Shown piece by piece: positions 1 through 8,577 of a stretch of 64,000 nt of DNA (the stretch's first letter is position 1; the number at the start of each line of letters is the position of its first letter). Source of the stretch: Stutzerimonas xanthomarina DSM 18231 (GTDB taxonomy: Bacteria > Pseudomonadota > Gammaproteobacteria > Pseudomonadales > Pseudomonadaceae); NCBI RefSeq assembly GCF_900129835.1, contig NZ_FQXA01000005.1, positions 124,001 through 188,000 on the forward strand, written 5' to 3'. The notes below the pieces were generated by a model. It did no database searches and was not told the origin of the DNA. It saw only the letters and a program-made list of their open reading frames with translations. Both the position numbers and the translations under genes were made by a program.

Positions 1-780
1 GCCGGTCGTTTCGAATTGGCTGAAGGTGGCACGCTGTTCCTCGACGAGATCGGCGACATGCCGCTGCCTATGCAGGTAAAGCTGCTGCGCGTCCTGCAGG
101 AGCGCACCTTCGAACGGGTGGGTAGCAACCGTACGCAGAATGCCGATGTACGCATCATCGCCGCGACGCACAAAGATCTGGAGAAGATGATCTTGGACGG
201 TAGCTTCCGCGAGGACCTGTATTACCGGCTTAACGTTTTCCCGATCGAAATGGCCCCGCTGCGCGAGCGTATCGAGGATATTCCGCTGCTGATGAACGAG
301 CTCATCTCGCGCATGGAGCACGAAAAGCGAGGCTCCATCCGTTTCAATTCGGCTGCGATCATGTCCCTCTGTCGCCACGATTGGCCCGGTAACGTAAGGG
401 AGCTGGCCAACCTCGTTGAACGAATGGCCATCATGCATCCGTATGGCGTGATCGGCGTTATGGAACTGCCGAAGAAATTCCGCCATGTCGATGATGACGA
501 CGAGCAATATGCAACCAACCTGCACGACGAGATGGAAGAACGCGCTGCGATAAACGCGCCCATCATCGCCACGGACGCGCACGCCATGCTTCCCGTGGAA
601 GGCCTTGATCTGAAGGATTACCTGGGCAATCTGGAGCAAGGGCTCATCCAGCAGGCACTCGAAGATGCAGGCGGCGTCGTTGCACGGGCCGCGGAGCGGC
701 TGCGGGTGCGGCGGACTACGTTGGTAGAGAAAATGCGTAAATACGGGATGAACCGTCGCGAAGACGATCTCGACGAGTGA
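1..780 (+). CDS. fleQ: FleQ, flagellar master regulator (5' end outside window)
   Basis: The frame is open from base 1, so this is the C-terminal 259 residues of a sigma54-dependent activator. The fragment starts just before the AAA+ Walker B segment (TLFLDEIGD). It contains the conserved [18 protein letters not shown] region and ends in a Fis-type helix-turn-helix ([20 protein letters not shown], about residues 217-240). The C-terminal half strongly resembles Pseudomonas FleQ, which activates flagellar promoters with RpoN, binds c-di-GMP and represses exopolysaccharide genes. A strong hairpin follows the stop, then fleS. The N-terminal FleQ domain and Walker A lie upstream, so ATPase integrity cannot be judged. 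Identity rests on sequence and on fleSR downstream. Confidence 0.93.
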   Translation, partial: AGRFELAEGGTLFLDEIGDMPLPMQVKLLRVLQERTFERVGSNRTQNADVRIIAATHKDLEKMILDGSFREDLYYRLNVFPIEMAPLRERIEDIPLLMNELISRMEHEKRGSIRFNSAAIMSLCRHDWPGNVRELANLVERMAIMHPYGVIGVMELPKKFRHVDDDDEQYATNLHDEMEERAAINAPIIATDAHAMLPVEGLDLKDYLGNLEQGLIQQALEDAGGVVARAAERLRVRRTTLVEKMRKYGMNRREDDLDE

Positions 781-788
781 CTCGTTAT

Positions 789-820
789 GCTACGCCGCTG
801 CTCCCTGCGGCGTAGCCCTT
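789..820 (+). terminator. Hairpin after fleQ
   Basis: A perfect 10-bp stem (GCTACGCCGC at 789-798 with GCGGCGTAGC at 807-816, 8-nt loop) lies 8 bp after the fleQ stop. Only a short CCTT follows, so it is a moderate intrinsic terminator. It separates fleQ transcription from the fleSR promoter. Confidence 0.65.
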
Positions 821-836
821 CTGGATCTGTTATCAC

Positions 837-852
837 GGGCATGATCCTTGCT
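837..852 (+). promoter_or_regulatory. Sigma54 (RpoN) promoter of fleSR
   Basis: GGGCATGATCCTTGCT matches the -24/-12 consensus TGGCACG-N4-TTGCT at all but two defined positions, with the correct GG-to-GC spacing. It lies 39 bp before the fleS GTG. In Pseudomonas, FleQ with RpoN drives fleSR, so site and context agree. The start point is inferred, not seen. Confidence 0.8.
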
Positions 853-890
853 GGTTCACAGGTTACCGACCATCTTTTTGACGGATACGT

Positions 891-2099
891 GTGCCCGTGA
901 TTTCAGCGACCCGCTCCACCGATCCAGCTCAATGCGCGGCCAAGGCTGGCGCAAGCGACGAGCTCGAACAGTCGCTCGCACTGTTCCATCACATGTCCAG
1001 CCAGTTGGGCGATTCCCAGTTTATGTTGCACGCACGGGTAGCCGAGTTGAAATCTCAGCTCGCGGAAAGCGCTGCGCAGCGTTTGCAGGAATTTGACGAG
1101 AAGGAGCGCCTGGCGAACCGCTTGCAAAGCCTGCTCGACTTGTTACCTGGCGGTGTGATCGTCATTGATGGCCAGGGCAGGGTCCGCGAAGCCAATCCGG
1201 TTGCGCTTGAGCTGCTGGGTGCGCCGCTCGAAGGGTCGCTCTGGCGTGAGGTGATCGCGCGGAGCTTCTCGCCTCGTAGGGATGATGGTCACGAGATCTC
1301 ATTGAAGGATGGGCGTCGCGTTTCCATCGCTACCCGATCCTTGAATGTTGAGCCGGGGCAGCTGGTGTTGCTGACCGATCTGACTGAGACGCGGCGGCTG
1401 CAAGACCAGCTGGCGCGCCATGAGCGTTTGTCTGCGCTGGGCCGGATGGTGGCGTCGCTGGCTCATCAGATCCGCACTCCATTATCGACAGCCCTGCTGT
1501 ATGCAAGCCATCTGGAGCAGGGTGGGTTGTCGGCCGAGCACCAGCAGCGATTCGCTGGTCGCCTGAAGGACCGGCTGAACGAACTGGAGCATCAGGTTCG
1601 TGACATGTTGGTTTTCGCTCGCGGTGATCTGCCGCTGGAAGACCGGGTGACCCCTGCCGAGTTGCTGGGAGCGCTTAGGGCAGCGACCGAGACCAAGTTG
1701 GAAGGCGTCGCCGTTCGCTGGCAGTGTGACACCCAGACCGGTGCCCTGTTATGCAATCGCGACACCTTGGTCGGTGCATTGGCCAACTTGATCGAGAATG
1801 CGCTCCAGGCTGCGAGCGGCGATACCAAACTGAAGATTCACTTCTTTGCACGTGGCAAGGCGTTGCGCATCAGCATCAGCGACAACGGCATCGGCATCGA
1901 TGCAGCAACGCTCGCCCGACTCGGCGAACCCTTTTTCACCACCCGGGCGACCGGGACCGGCCTCGGCCTGGCTGTTGTCAACTCGGTAGCGCGCGCCCAT
2001 TCAGGCGCGCTCGAGCTGCGTTCTCGCCCCGGCAGGGGAACCTGCGCCACCGTGCGGTTGCCGTTGCTTCCGCTGCTCTCTCGGTCCCATTCGGAGTAG
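891..2099 (+). CDS. fleS: FleS, flagellar two-component sensor kinase
   Basis: Cytoplasmic histidine kinase of 402 residues with no membrane segment. An N-terminal helical region is followed by a PAS-like domain (about 78-170, LLPGGVIVIDGQGRVREANP), a HisKA H-box with the phospho-accepting His192 (SLAHQIRTPLSTALL) and a HATPase domain with the N-box NLIENALQA and glycine-rich DNGIGID and GTGLGLAVV. FleS phosphorylates FleR in the flagellar cascade for basal body and hook genes. The start is GTG; an overlapping frame opens upstream but lacks kinase motifs. The gene sits behind a sigma54 promoter and ends 4 bp before fleR, so the two are co-transcribed. Confidence 0.92.
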   Translation: MPVISATRSTDPAQCAAKAGASDELEQSLALFHHMSSQLGDSQFMLHARVAELKSQLAESAAQRLQEFDEKERLANRLQSLLDLLPGGVIVIDGQGRVREANPVALELLGAPLEGSLWREVIARSFSPRRDDGHEISLKDGRRVSIATRSLNVEPGQLVLLTDLTETRRLQDQLARHERLSALGRMVASLAHQIRTPLSTALLYASHLEQGGLSAEHQQRFAGRLKDRLNELEHQVRDMLVFARGDLPLEDRVTPAELLGALRAATETKLEGVAVRWQCDTQTGALLCNRDTLVGALANLIENALQAASGDTKLKIHFFARGKALRISISDNGIGIDAATLARLGEPFFTTRATGTGLGLAVVNSVARAHSGALELRSRPGRGTCATVRLPLLPLLSRSHSE

Positions 2100-2103
2100 C
2101 ACC

Positions 2104-3501
2104 ATGGGTGTGAAGGTTTTACTGGTTGAAGACGACCGCGCTTTGCGCGAAGCATTAGGCGATACCCTCGAACTGGGCGGCTATTGCTACCGCGCGGTTG
2201 ATAGCGCCGAGGCCGCGTTACTCGCGCTGGGTCAGGAAAGTTTCGGCCTGCTGGTCAGTGACGTAAATATGCCTGGCATGGACGGCCACGCCTTGCAGGT
2301 GCTTGTGCGTGAACGGTATCCGCAGATGCCGGTTTTGCTAATGACCGCCTATGGGGCGGTCGAGCGCGCCGTCGAAGCCATGCGTCAGGGGGCTGTGGAC
2401 TACTTGGTCAAGCCGTTCGAACCCAAAGTCTTGCTCGACCTGGTCGGCCGACATGCCTGTGGCCAGCTTGGGTCTACCGATACACAGGGGCCTGTGGCGG
2501 TTGAACCTGCGAGTCGGCAGCTGCTGGCATTGGCTGCCCGGGTGGCGCAAAGCGATTCGACCGTACTTATCTCAGGGGAGTCCGGAACCGGCAAAGAAGT
2601 GCTGGCTCGTTTTATTCACCAGCAGTCATCGCGAGCGGACAAGCCGTTCGTGGCGATCAACTGCGCAGCGATTCCAGACAACATGCTGGAGGCGACGCTT
2701 TTCGGTCATGAGAAGGGCGCTTTCACTGGCGCCATCGCGACGCAGCCAGGCAAGTTCGAGCTGGCCGATCGTGGCACGCTGCTGCTCGACGAAATCTCTG
2801 AAATGCCGCTGGCATTGCAAGCCAAGTTGCTGCGAGTGTTGCAAGAGCGAGAGGTCGAGCGCGTTGGTGGACGCAAGCCGATACCGCTCGACATTCGTAT
2901 CGTCGCCACGACCAACCGCGATCTGGGCGAAGAAGTTCGCAACGGGCGCTTCCGTGAAGACCTGTTCTACCGCCTCTCGGTCTTCCCGCTCGCCTGGCCG
3001 GCATTGCGTGACAGGCCGGCCGATATCGTGCCGCTCGCTGAGCGGTTGCTGGCCAATCATGCGGCGAAAATGCGTCAGCCCGGCGCGCGACTGACATCCG
3101 AGGCGTGTCAGTGCCTGCTCGGTCATGCCTGGCCCGGCAACGTACGCGAGCTGGACAACGCGATTCAGCGCGCATTGATTCTGCAGCGGGGAGGGTTGAT
3201 CCGACCGGACGATCTCTGTCTGACCGCTGCCGCCGGCTTCGCATCGCTGGCGCGAACCACTGCGGGCGGAACCGTGACCCCGCCTTTGGTCGCTCCAATG
3301 CCAACCGAAGTAACGGGGGCGTTAGGCGACGACCTGCGGCGTCGCGAATTCGAGCTCATTCTGGAGATCCTGCGCGCGGAGCGCGGGCGCCGTAAGGAGA
3401 CGGCTGACCGTCTGGGCATCAGTGCGCGTACCCTACGTTACAAGCTCGCTCAGATGCGTGACGCCGGCTTGGATCCAGAAGCAGCACTGCGCTCCAGCTG
3501 A
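2104..3501 (+). CDS. fleR: FleR, sigma54-dependent flagellar response regulator
   Basis: NtrC-class regulator of 465 residues. The receiver domain (1-120) has acidic pocket E9/D10/D11 and phospho-acceptor Asp53 ([13 protein letters not shown]), with the KPF motif near residue 103. The AAA+ domain has Walker A GESGTGKE at about 158, the sigma54-contact loop GAFTGA at 205-210 and Walker [10 protein letters not shown] Fis-type helix-turn-helix lies at about 432-455 ([19 protein letters not shown]). It activates class III flagellar genes in P. aeruginosa. The start is ATG 4 bp after fleS. The expected downstream fliE is absent; tpm follows instead. Confidence 0.93.
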   Translation: MGVKVLLVEDDRALREALGDTLELGGYCYRAVDSAEAALLALGQESFGLLVSDVNMPGMDGHALQVLVRERYPQMPVLLMTAYGAVERAVEAMRQGAVDYLVKPFEPKVLLDLVGRHACGQLGSTDTQGPVAVEPASRQLLALAARVAQSDSTVLISGESGTGKEVLARFIHQQSSRADKPFVAINCAAIPDNMLEATLFGHEKGAFTGAIATQPGKFELADRGTLLLDEISEMPLALQAKLLRVLQEREVERVGGRKPIPLDIRIVATTNRDLGEEVRNGRFREDLFYRLSVFPLAWPALRDRPADIVPLAERLLANHAAKMRQPGARLTSEACQCLLGHAWPGNVRELDNAIQRALILQRGGLIRPDDLCLTAAAGFASLARTTAGGTVTPPLVAPMPTEVTGALGDDLRRREFELILEILRAERGRRKETADRLGISARTLRYKLAQMRDAGLDPEAALRSS

Positions 3502-3568
3502 AGCGGTGTTTCGGGCGAAGACAGCTCTGATAAGCTGCCCGACCAACATCGCTCATGAGGATCTCAAC

Positions 3569-4231
3569 ATGGATGAAGCGTTCTGGCAGCGTCGCTGGGC
3601 ACGTAACGAAATCGGCTTTCATCTAAACGAGGTCAACCCTTATCTGCGCCGCCATTGGCCCGGCTTGAAGTTGGGCCCAGGCGCCCGCGTTCTGGTGCCG
3701 TTGTGCGGCAAAAGCCTCGACATGGCTTGGCTTGCCGAGCAGGGTTTCGACGTGCTGGGTGTAGAGCTAAGCGAGCGCGCAGCAGAGGATTTCTTTGCCG
3801 AGCATGGGCTGGTCCCGGATGTCAGGGTCCACGGAGAGTTCAAGATCTACCGAACGGGTAACGTGGAAATCCGCTGTGGCGATTTTTTCGCTATGACCTC
3901 CGATGATGTGACTGACTGCCAGGCACTCTACGACCGGGCTGCCTTGATCGCATTGCCTGCCGACATGCGTCAGCGTTACGTCAAACATCTTGTCAGCATC
4001 CTAGCACCGGGCTGCCAGGGGCTGCTGATCACGTTGGACTACGAGCAGGAGCAGATGTCTGGCCCACCATTCGCAGTGGCTGATGCTGAGGTTCGCGAGT
4101 TGTTGAGCGCTCGTTGGAAAATCGAATTGCTGGAGCACGCGGATGTACTGAACGAAAGCAATTGGAAATTTCTACAGCGTGGACTTACGCGCCTGGAAGA
4201 ACGCTGCTACCGACTTGGTGACCGCTCCTAG
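3569..4231 (+). CDS. tpm: Thiopurine S-methyltransferase
   Basis: SAM-dependent methyltransferase of 220 residues, the usual length for bacterial TPMT. The N-terminus ([19 protein letters not shown]) and the SAM-binding region ([21 protein letters not shown]) are signatures of the family. It methylates thiopurines, and in pseudomonads also selenium and tellurium oxyanion derivatives. The start is ATG at 3569 preceded by GAGG 8 nt upstream; a longer open frame beginning inside fleR was rejected. It lies 67 bp after fleR on the same strand, with a perfect 8-bp hairpin after the stop. Confidence 0.92.
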   Translation: MDEAFWQRRWARNEIGFHLNEVNPYLRRHWPGLKLGPGARVLVPLCGKSLDMAWLAEQGFDVLGVELSERAAEDFFAEHGLVPDVRVHGEFKIYRTGNVEIRCGDFFAMTSDDVTDCQALYDRAALIALPADMRQRYVKHLVSILAPGCQGLLITLDYEQEQMSGPPFAVADAEVRELLSARWKIELLEHADVLNESNWKFLQRGLTRLEERCYRLGDRS

Positions 4232-4264
4232 CGCATCCCGACGTCGGTTGCCTAGCTGGTTAGA

Positions 4265-4292
4265 TAGCGGGCGCGCAGCAGCCTGCCCGCTA
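4265..4292 (+). terminator. Hairpin downstream of tpm
   Basis: TAGCGGGC (4265-4272) pairs perfectly with GCCCGCTA (4285-4292) around a 12-nt loop, 33 bp after the tpm stop. No T-run follows, so intrinsic termination would be weak. Confidence 0.5.
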
Positions 4293-4783
4293 AAGTTCTG
4301 ACGCGCTGATCGCGTCGGCAGTATTAGCTGGTCGCTCGGTCATTGATTGCGCTGGAGTTGGCGAATAAAACATTCTTGAAAAGCGCCTCGGCAACATCTT
4401 CGACGGCCTCGATACTGTCCCGTACTTCACGGGCGCTGTTCTCGCTGGCCTCGTATTCAATTGACCAGCTTCGGGTCCCGCCGCTTGATGATGGACGAGT
4501 TCGCCTCAGCACAGGGGCATCGCTACGTCACGGTCACCCTAATTTCTCCCGAACTCATGCTGTCTAGCCCGTGCAAGCGCGCTGGACCTTTGTCGGGCAG
4601 TCAACTCTTTTCAACCGAGACGGTTAGCGCACTGGAGTACCTCTCTCGCTCAGCACGTTTTGATATAGCTGCACAACACAAGCGTGTGGCGGGTCCGTTG
4701 ATCGGGCTGTTCAAAGTCTGAGCAACGTGCTACAAACGAACGCAACTCAAATGATCTAGCCGCTTGAAAACGAAGGGAAAACC
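4293..4783. other. Gene-poor stretch with decayed coding trace
   Basis: No intact gene is convincing here. On the minus strand, roughly 4324-4460 reads as Pseudomonas-like codons (ending AINDRATS then stop) with no good start. Another minus frame around 4455-4505 (ending KRRDPKLVN then stop) also looks codon-biased but is closed upstream by a TAG. This pattern fits the remains of one or two old genes broken by frameshifts. I do not recognise the product. The ihfB promoter must lie near 4680-4780. Confidence 0.35.
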
Positions 4784-5068
4784 ATGACCAAGTCGGAGTT
4801 GATCGAACGTATCGTCACCCAACAAGGGCTGCTTTCGTCCAAGGATGTGGAGCTGGCGATCAAAACCATGCTCGAGCAGATGGCGCAGGCGCTGGCCACT
4901 GGTGACCGCATCGAGATCCGCGGCTTCGGCAGTTTTTCCCTCCATTACCGCGCGCCCCGTGTCGGTCGTAACCCCAAGACCGGCCAATCCGTTCCGCTCG
5001 ATGGCAAGTTCGTCCCGCATTTCAAACCGGGCAAAGAGCTGCGAGATAGGGTTAACGAAGACGAGTAA
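4784..5068 (+). CDS. ihfB: Integration host factor subunit beta
   Basis: HU/IHF-family DNA-bending protein of 94 residues. It starts [10 protein letters not shown] and carries the family signature [21 protein letters not shown] with the DNA-intercalating proline arm, then the IhfB-type tail [12 protein letters not shown]. With IhfA it forms the heterodimer that bends DNA at sigma54 promoters and recombination sites. The start is ATG with AAGGG upstream. In pseudomonads ihfB normally follows rpsA; here neither rpsA nor O-antigen genes flank it, so it is relocated or a second copy. The length is complete and no key residue appears lost. Confidence 0.92.
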   Translation: MTKSELIERIVTQQGLLSSKDVELAIKTMLEQMAQALATGDRIEIRGFGSFSLHYRAPRVGRNPKTGQSVPLDGKFVPHFKPGKELRDRVNEDE

Positions 5069-5087
5069 CCAAATACGTTCGTTGCAG

Positions 5088-5108
5088 AAACCCGCTAGCG
5101 CCGGGTTG
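5088..5108 (+). terminator. Possible terminator of ihfB
   Basis: A short hairpin (AACCCG at 5089-5094 with CGGGTT at 5102-5107) lies 20 bp after the ihfB stop. It is GC-rich but lacks a T-run. The remaining 5109-5356 holds no convincing gene. Confidence 0.35.
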
Positions 5109-5356
5109 GCTGTTGGAGCGGCACAGATACCGACATGCGAGGCGTCGATGCGGTATCAGCTCTGTTAGGTATGAGCGACCCCATTTCGAATGTGGAGAGC
5201 GTTTTGAGTGCCGCGTCGCGCCAGCGGGGTTTTGGCCTATTTGGCCTCGGTCTTCGATCTATACCGATTCGGCCATGTCGGTGTCGTGGATGAAAGTACC
5301 GTAGAAACCCTTGATCCGAATGCCCGATAAAGCGCTGCCCGCGGCGAATGGCACCG

Positions 5357-6559
5357 TTAGATAATTCCCCGTTCGCGCAGCCCGCGAACTTGATCGTCAC
5401 TCAGGCCAAGCCCTTCCAGTACGTCGTCGGTGTGTTCACCCAAATGAGGCCCGCCCGCGCCAATTCGACCGGGCGTGCGGCTGAGTTTGGGGAGCACGCC
5501 CGGGACCTTGAGCGGCCCGGCGAAGGTTTCTACCTTCTCGATCATCTGCCGCGCCAGGTAGTGCGGGTCCTTCACGATGTCGGCGGCGGTGTAGGGATAG
5601 CCGGCCGGGACGCGCGCCGCTTTCAGTGCCTCGATGACTTCGTCGCGGCTGTGCTGCACGGTCCATTCGCCAATCGCGGTGTCGATCAATTCGGCGTGCT
5701 GGGCACGGCCGTCGTTATGCGCGAAACGAGCATCGTCGGCCAGGTCCTGTCGGCCCATCAGAGTCATCAGGCGCTTATAGATGCTGTCGCCATTGCCAGC
5801 GATCAACACGTACGCGCCGTCGTTGCACAGATAGGAGTTAGAGGGCGTGATGCCAGGTAGCGCGCTGCCGGCGGGTTCGCGGACATAGCCGAAGGCGTCG
5901 TACTCGGGTACCAGGCTTTCCATCATGGCGAACACCGACTCATACAGCGCGACATCGATTTCCTGGCCCTTGCCGCTGCGGTTGCGCTCCTGCAGAGCGA
6001 GCAGTACACCGATGACGCCATACAGCGACGACAGCGAATCACCGATGCTCACGCCTACCCGTACCGGTGGTTGGCCGGAATAACCGGACAGGTACCGCAG
6101 CCCGCCCATGGCTTCGCCGATCACACCGAAGCCGGGCAGGTCGCGATAGGGGCCGGTCTGGCCATAGCCGGAGATGCGCAGCATGATCAGACGAGGATTG
6201 AGCCTGGACAGTTCGTCCCAGCCCAGGCGCCAGGCTTCGAGTGTGCCGGGGCGAAAGTTCTCGACCAGCACATCGGCTTCGGCGACCAGCTGACGGACGA
6301 TCTGCTGGCCTTCGGCGGCTTTCAGATCGAGCGTCACGGACTGCTTGTTGCGTGACTGCACGTGCCACCAGAGCGAGGTTCCGTCCTTGAGCTTGCGCCA
6401 TTTGCGCAGCGGATCACCGACGCCCGGCGGCTCGATCTTGATCACCTCGGCGCCGAATTCGCCGAGCATCTTGCTGGCGAAGGGGCCGGCGATCAGCTGG
6501 CCCATCTCGATGACCTTGAGGCCATGCAGCGGCAAGCTGCTCTCGTTCTGTCCGTTCAT
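5357..6559 (-). CDS. CaiB/BaiF family (class III) CoA-transferase
   Basis: 400 residues, typical for class III CoA-transferases. The N-terminal LKVIEMGQLIAGPFASKMLG and GAEVIKIEPPGVGDPLRKW are family hallmarks. The catalytic aspartate expected near residue 165-175 falls in the SVSIGDSLSSLYGV region. These enzymes move CoA between carboxylic acids; the substrates here cannot be told. The chosen start is ATG at 6559 (MNGQNESS) because TAGGTG precedes it at good spacing; a start 27 bp further out lacks a ribosome site. The gene stands alone on the minus strand. Confidence 0.88.
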   Translation of the reverse strand: MNGQNESSLPLHGLKVIEMGQLIAGPFASKMLGEFGAEVIKIEPPGVGDPLRKWRKLKDGTSLWWHVQSRNKQSVTLDLKAAEGQQIVRQLVAEADVLVENFRPGTLEAWRLGWDELSRLNPRLIMLRISGYGQTGPYRDLPGFGVIGEAMGGLRYLSGYSGQPPVRVGVSIGDSLSSLYGVIGVLLALQERNRSGKGQEIDVALYESVFAMMESLVPEYDAFGYVREPAGSALPGITPSNSYLCNDGAYVLIAGNGDSIYKRLMTLMGRQDLADDARFAHNDGRAQHAELIDTAIGEWTVQHSRDEVIEALKAARVPAGYPYTAADIVKDPHYLARQMIEKVETFAGPLKVPGVLPKLSRTPGRIGAGGPHLGEHTDDVLEGLGLSDDQVRGLRERGII

Positions 6560-6979
6560 CACAACACCTATGGCGGGTCGGGTCATCTTCGAAGGATGAC
6601 CGAGCGCCAGCTTGCGGGCAATTACCGGATAGCCATGGTGGGCCTCGTAAGGAGGGCGAGCGCTGACCTCGCCGTCAGGCCGCTTTCAGCACAGCAAATG
6701 GGGAGGTCGGACTCGACCTGATGAGCAACCGAAGCGGTCGACCGACGCAGTAGCCACCGCAATCTACCGCCCAGACTACCGGCAGTCCCGCTGGGGGACG
6801 CACATCTGGTAACGGGTTGAGACTTGCTGTCGTTCGTGACAAACGTTTCGCCTCCAGGGCGGGCGCCTACAAATTGCTCGTTGCCTGCGCGCGCGTCGAG
6901 TGACCAACCCGCACAGTCAAACCGCAAAGCTTGAAGACGGGCCATTAACGCAGAAGCATCCGAGGCGAGCAGGCGGTGT
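6560..6979. other. Intergenic region upstream of the CoA-transferase
   Basis: About 420 bp between two minus-strand genes. Several open frames cross it but none has a good start, ribosome site or recognisable protein. It should contain the CoA-transferase promoter. A compact CAAACGTTTC palindrome at 6840-6849 resembles half-sites of PsrA boxes but lacks the required spacer. I see nothing else. Confidence 0.5.
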
Positions 6980-8323
6980 TTACGTCGATGGGCTGGTTGG
7001 GTGCTTCCGGTGGAGCGGCAGAGGGGTTACGGCCGGTGATCCGGTCCGGAGTTCTGCCAAGCGCTCGATCGCTTCGTTTACCGCTCGACGATCACGGGGA
7101 TTTCCCACCTTGACATCAGCATCTGTTCGCAACGCCCAGATTTCGTCATGAAGCGCTTCGAGCTGCTCGTCGCTTGGGTTGCCATGCAGCGCGTTCTTGA
7201 TGCATTGCAACAGCGTGATCAACACCTGGGGGTCATGGCCACCGTAGATACGGATCGGCGCGATAGCGGTCTGCAGTATCTGAAGCATCTTGAGTTGCGG
7301 ATAGAAAAGCCGCGGACGACCCTCATCGACGCAACCGACATCAAACGGAAGTACGCCGCCGAGTCGTTTCAGCAGTACTCCGATCAGATTGACGGCACGC
7401 ATTGCGGTACCGGGGTCGTTGATGGCGGGACTGATGGCCTTGACCGCGATTTCCGAGATCTGTCGCATGCCGTAGGAGACATTGGCGCCGGCAAATTCAT
7501 TGTCGTGGAAGTCGAAGCAGTCGAGTGCTTCGTTAGCCTCTTCGTCGCTCAGCGACTCACTGAACTTGATCAATGGGTAGCCCTCGATCAGGAAGAAGCC
7601 CGGCTCTACCTGAATCACGGCAACCATTTCGCGTTTACGCAGCAGCTTGCCCAGGCGCCGTTCGTTCACCTCGCGCAGATACCCCGGCCGGGCTGCGGAT
7701 AGGCACCACCAGTCGGTCGTGTCGGGAATCCCGATGACGCCAGCGATGCGCCGCCTGCGCTTGTCCAGGTTGGCTGATGCATCGTTATAGAGCTGGCTGA
7801 GGATCCAGTCGACCTGAATCGATTGCGACACCGAACGAATGAACACGACGAACAATGCCATGCACAGCATGCCGAACAGCAACGCCAGCAGCAGCCCAAG
7901 CGCCGGGACGCTGGCCGGGTCGTTCTTGTTCAGGGCGCCGATCATCAGCAGGTAGTAGACGATGCTGCCCAGGTAGACGCCGAGGATCACCTGATTGCGC
8001 GTGTCGCTGATCAGACCGGGAAGCACCCGCGGTGACAGGCGGGCCGCAGCGCCATTGAGCACGACCATGACCATGGAGAAGCTAAAGACCGTGAGCGAGA
8101 TGATGCCGGTAATCAGCGTGCCGAGGATTTCACGGCTGTTATCGGCATCGATCAGGCCCGGCGGTAGCTCGTCGTGTAGTGATGCGGCAATGGACGTCGA
8201 CTCGAAGGCAAACACCAGGGTGGCGATGACGAAGTAAACGGCGGGGATCAGGACCGGGTAGAGGGCGATGCTCTCCCTGATGCGTTTAACGACACGAAAG
8301 AACACGTTGGCTGGATCTGACAT
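6980..8323 (-). CDS. DUF2254 membrane protein
   Basis: Inner-membrane protein of 447 residues. There are about four transmembrane helices in the first 190 residues (near 20-40, 65-90, 110-130 and 140-165), including the DUF2254 stretch TVFSFSMVMVVLNGAAARLSPR. A long soluble C-terminal part follows (about 200-447) with the conserved AISPAINDPGTAMRAVN segment. Function is unknown; the family occurs widely in Proteobacteria. The start ATG lies 254 bp from the divergent acs. The C-terminus is low in hydrophobics and probably cytoplasmic. Confidence 0.85.
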   Translation of the reverse strand: MSDPANVFFRVVKRIRESIALYPVLIPAVYFVIATLVFAFESTSIAASLHDELPPGLIDADNSREILGTLITGIISLTVFSFSMVMVVLNGAAARLSPRVLPGLISDTRNQVILGVYLGSIVYYLLMIGALNKNDPASVPALGLLLALLFGMLCMALFVVFIRSVSQSIQVDWILSQLYNDASANLDKRRRRIAGVIGIPDTTDWWCLSAARPGYLREVNERRLGKLLRKREMVAVIQVEPGFFLIEGYPLIKFSESLSDEEANEALDCFDFHDNEFAGANVSYGMRQISEIAVKAISPAINDPGTAMRAVNLIGVLLKRLGGVLPFDVGCVDEGRPRLFYPQLKMLQILQTAIAPIRIYGGHDPQVLITLLQCIKNALHGNPSDEQLEALHDEIWALRTDADVKVGNPRDRRAVNEAIERLAELRTGSPAVTPLPLHRKHPTSPST

Positions 8324-8577
8324 CCTTGAACCTCGGCATGAAGGGCGCGTGCCCCGGCATATCTATGACCACCGCAGGCGGCAAAGTACAGCTTGGCCGA
8401 AGCGTCTATGCTTTATAGCAGCGATGCGTTCCTGGTTGGTTCAGTCTATGGGGAACGCTATTAGGCCCGTGTAGCTCCAACGTGAAGTCGCTCAGGCGCT
8501 TGGTTTGATTCGTATGGTTCGCCTGTGAGACAGGGTTGTTCGAGACGATAACAAGACCGACGAATGAGGTATTCGCC

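Noticed and set aside
5135..5293. 52-codon frame after ihfB
   Set aside because: It ends in an Arg/Cys-rich segment typical of random GC-rich reading, has no good ribosome site and no recognised homology.
6840..6849. CAAACGTTTC palindrome as a PsrA box
   Set aside because: The half-sites are directly joined with no spacer, whereas PsrA boxes have 2-4 bp between them, and no fatty-acid gene is next to it.
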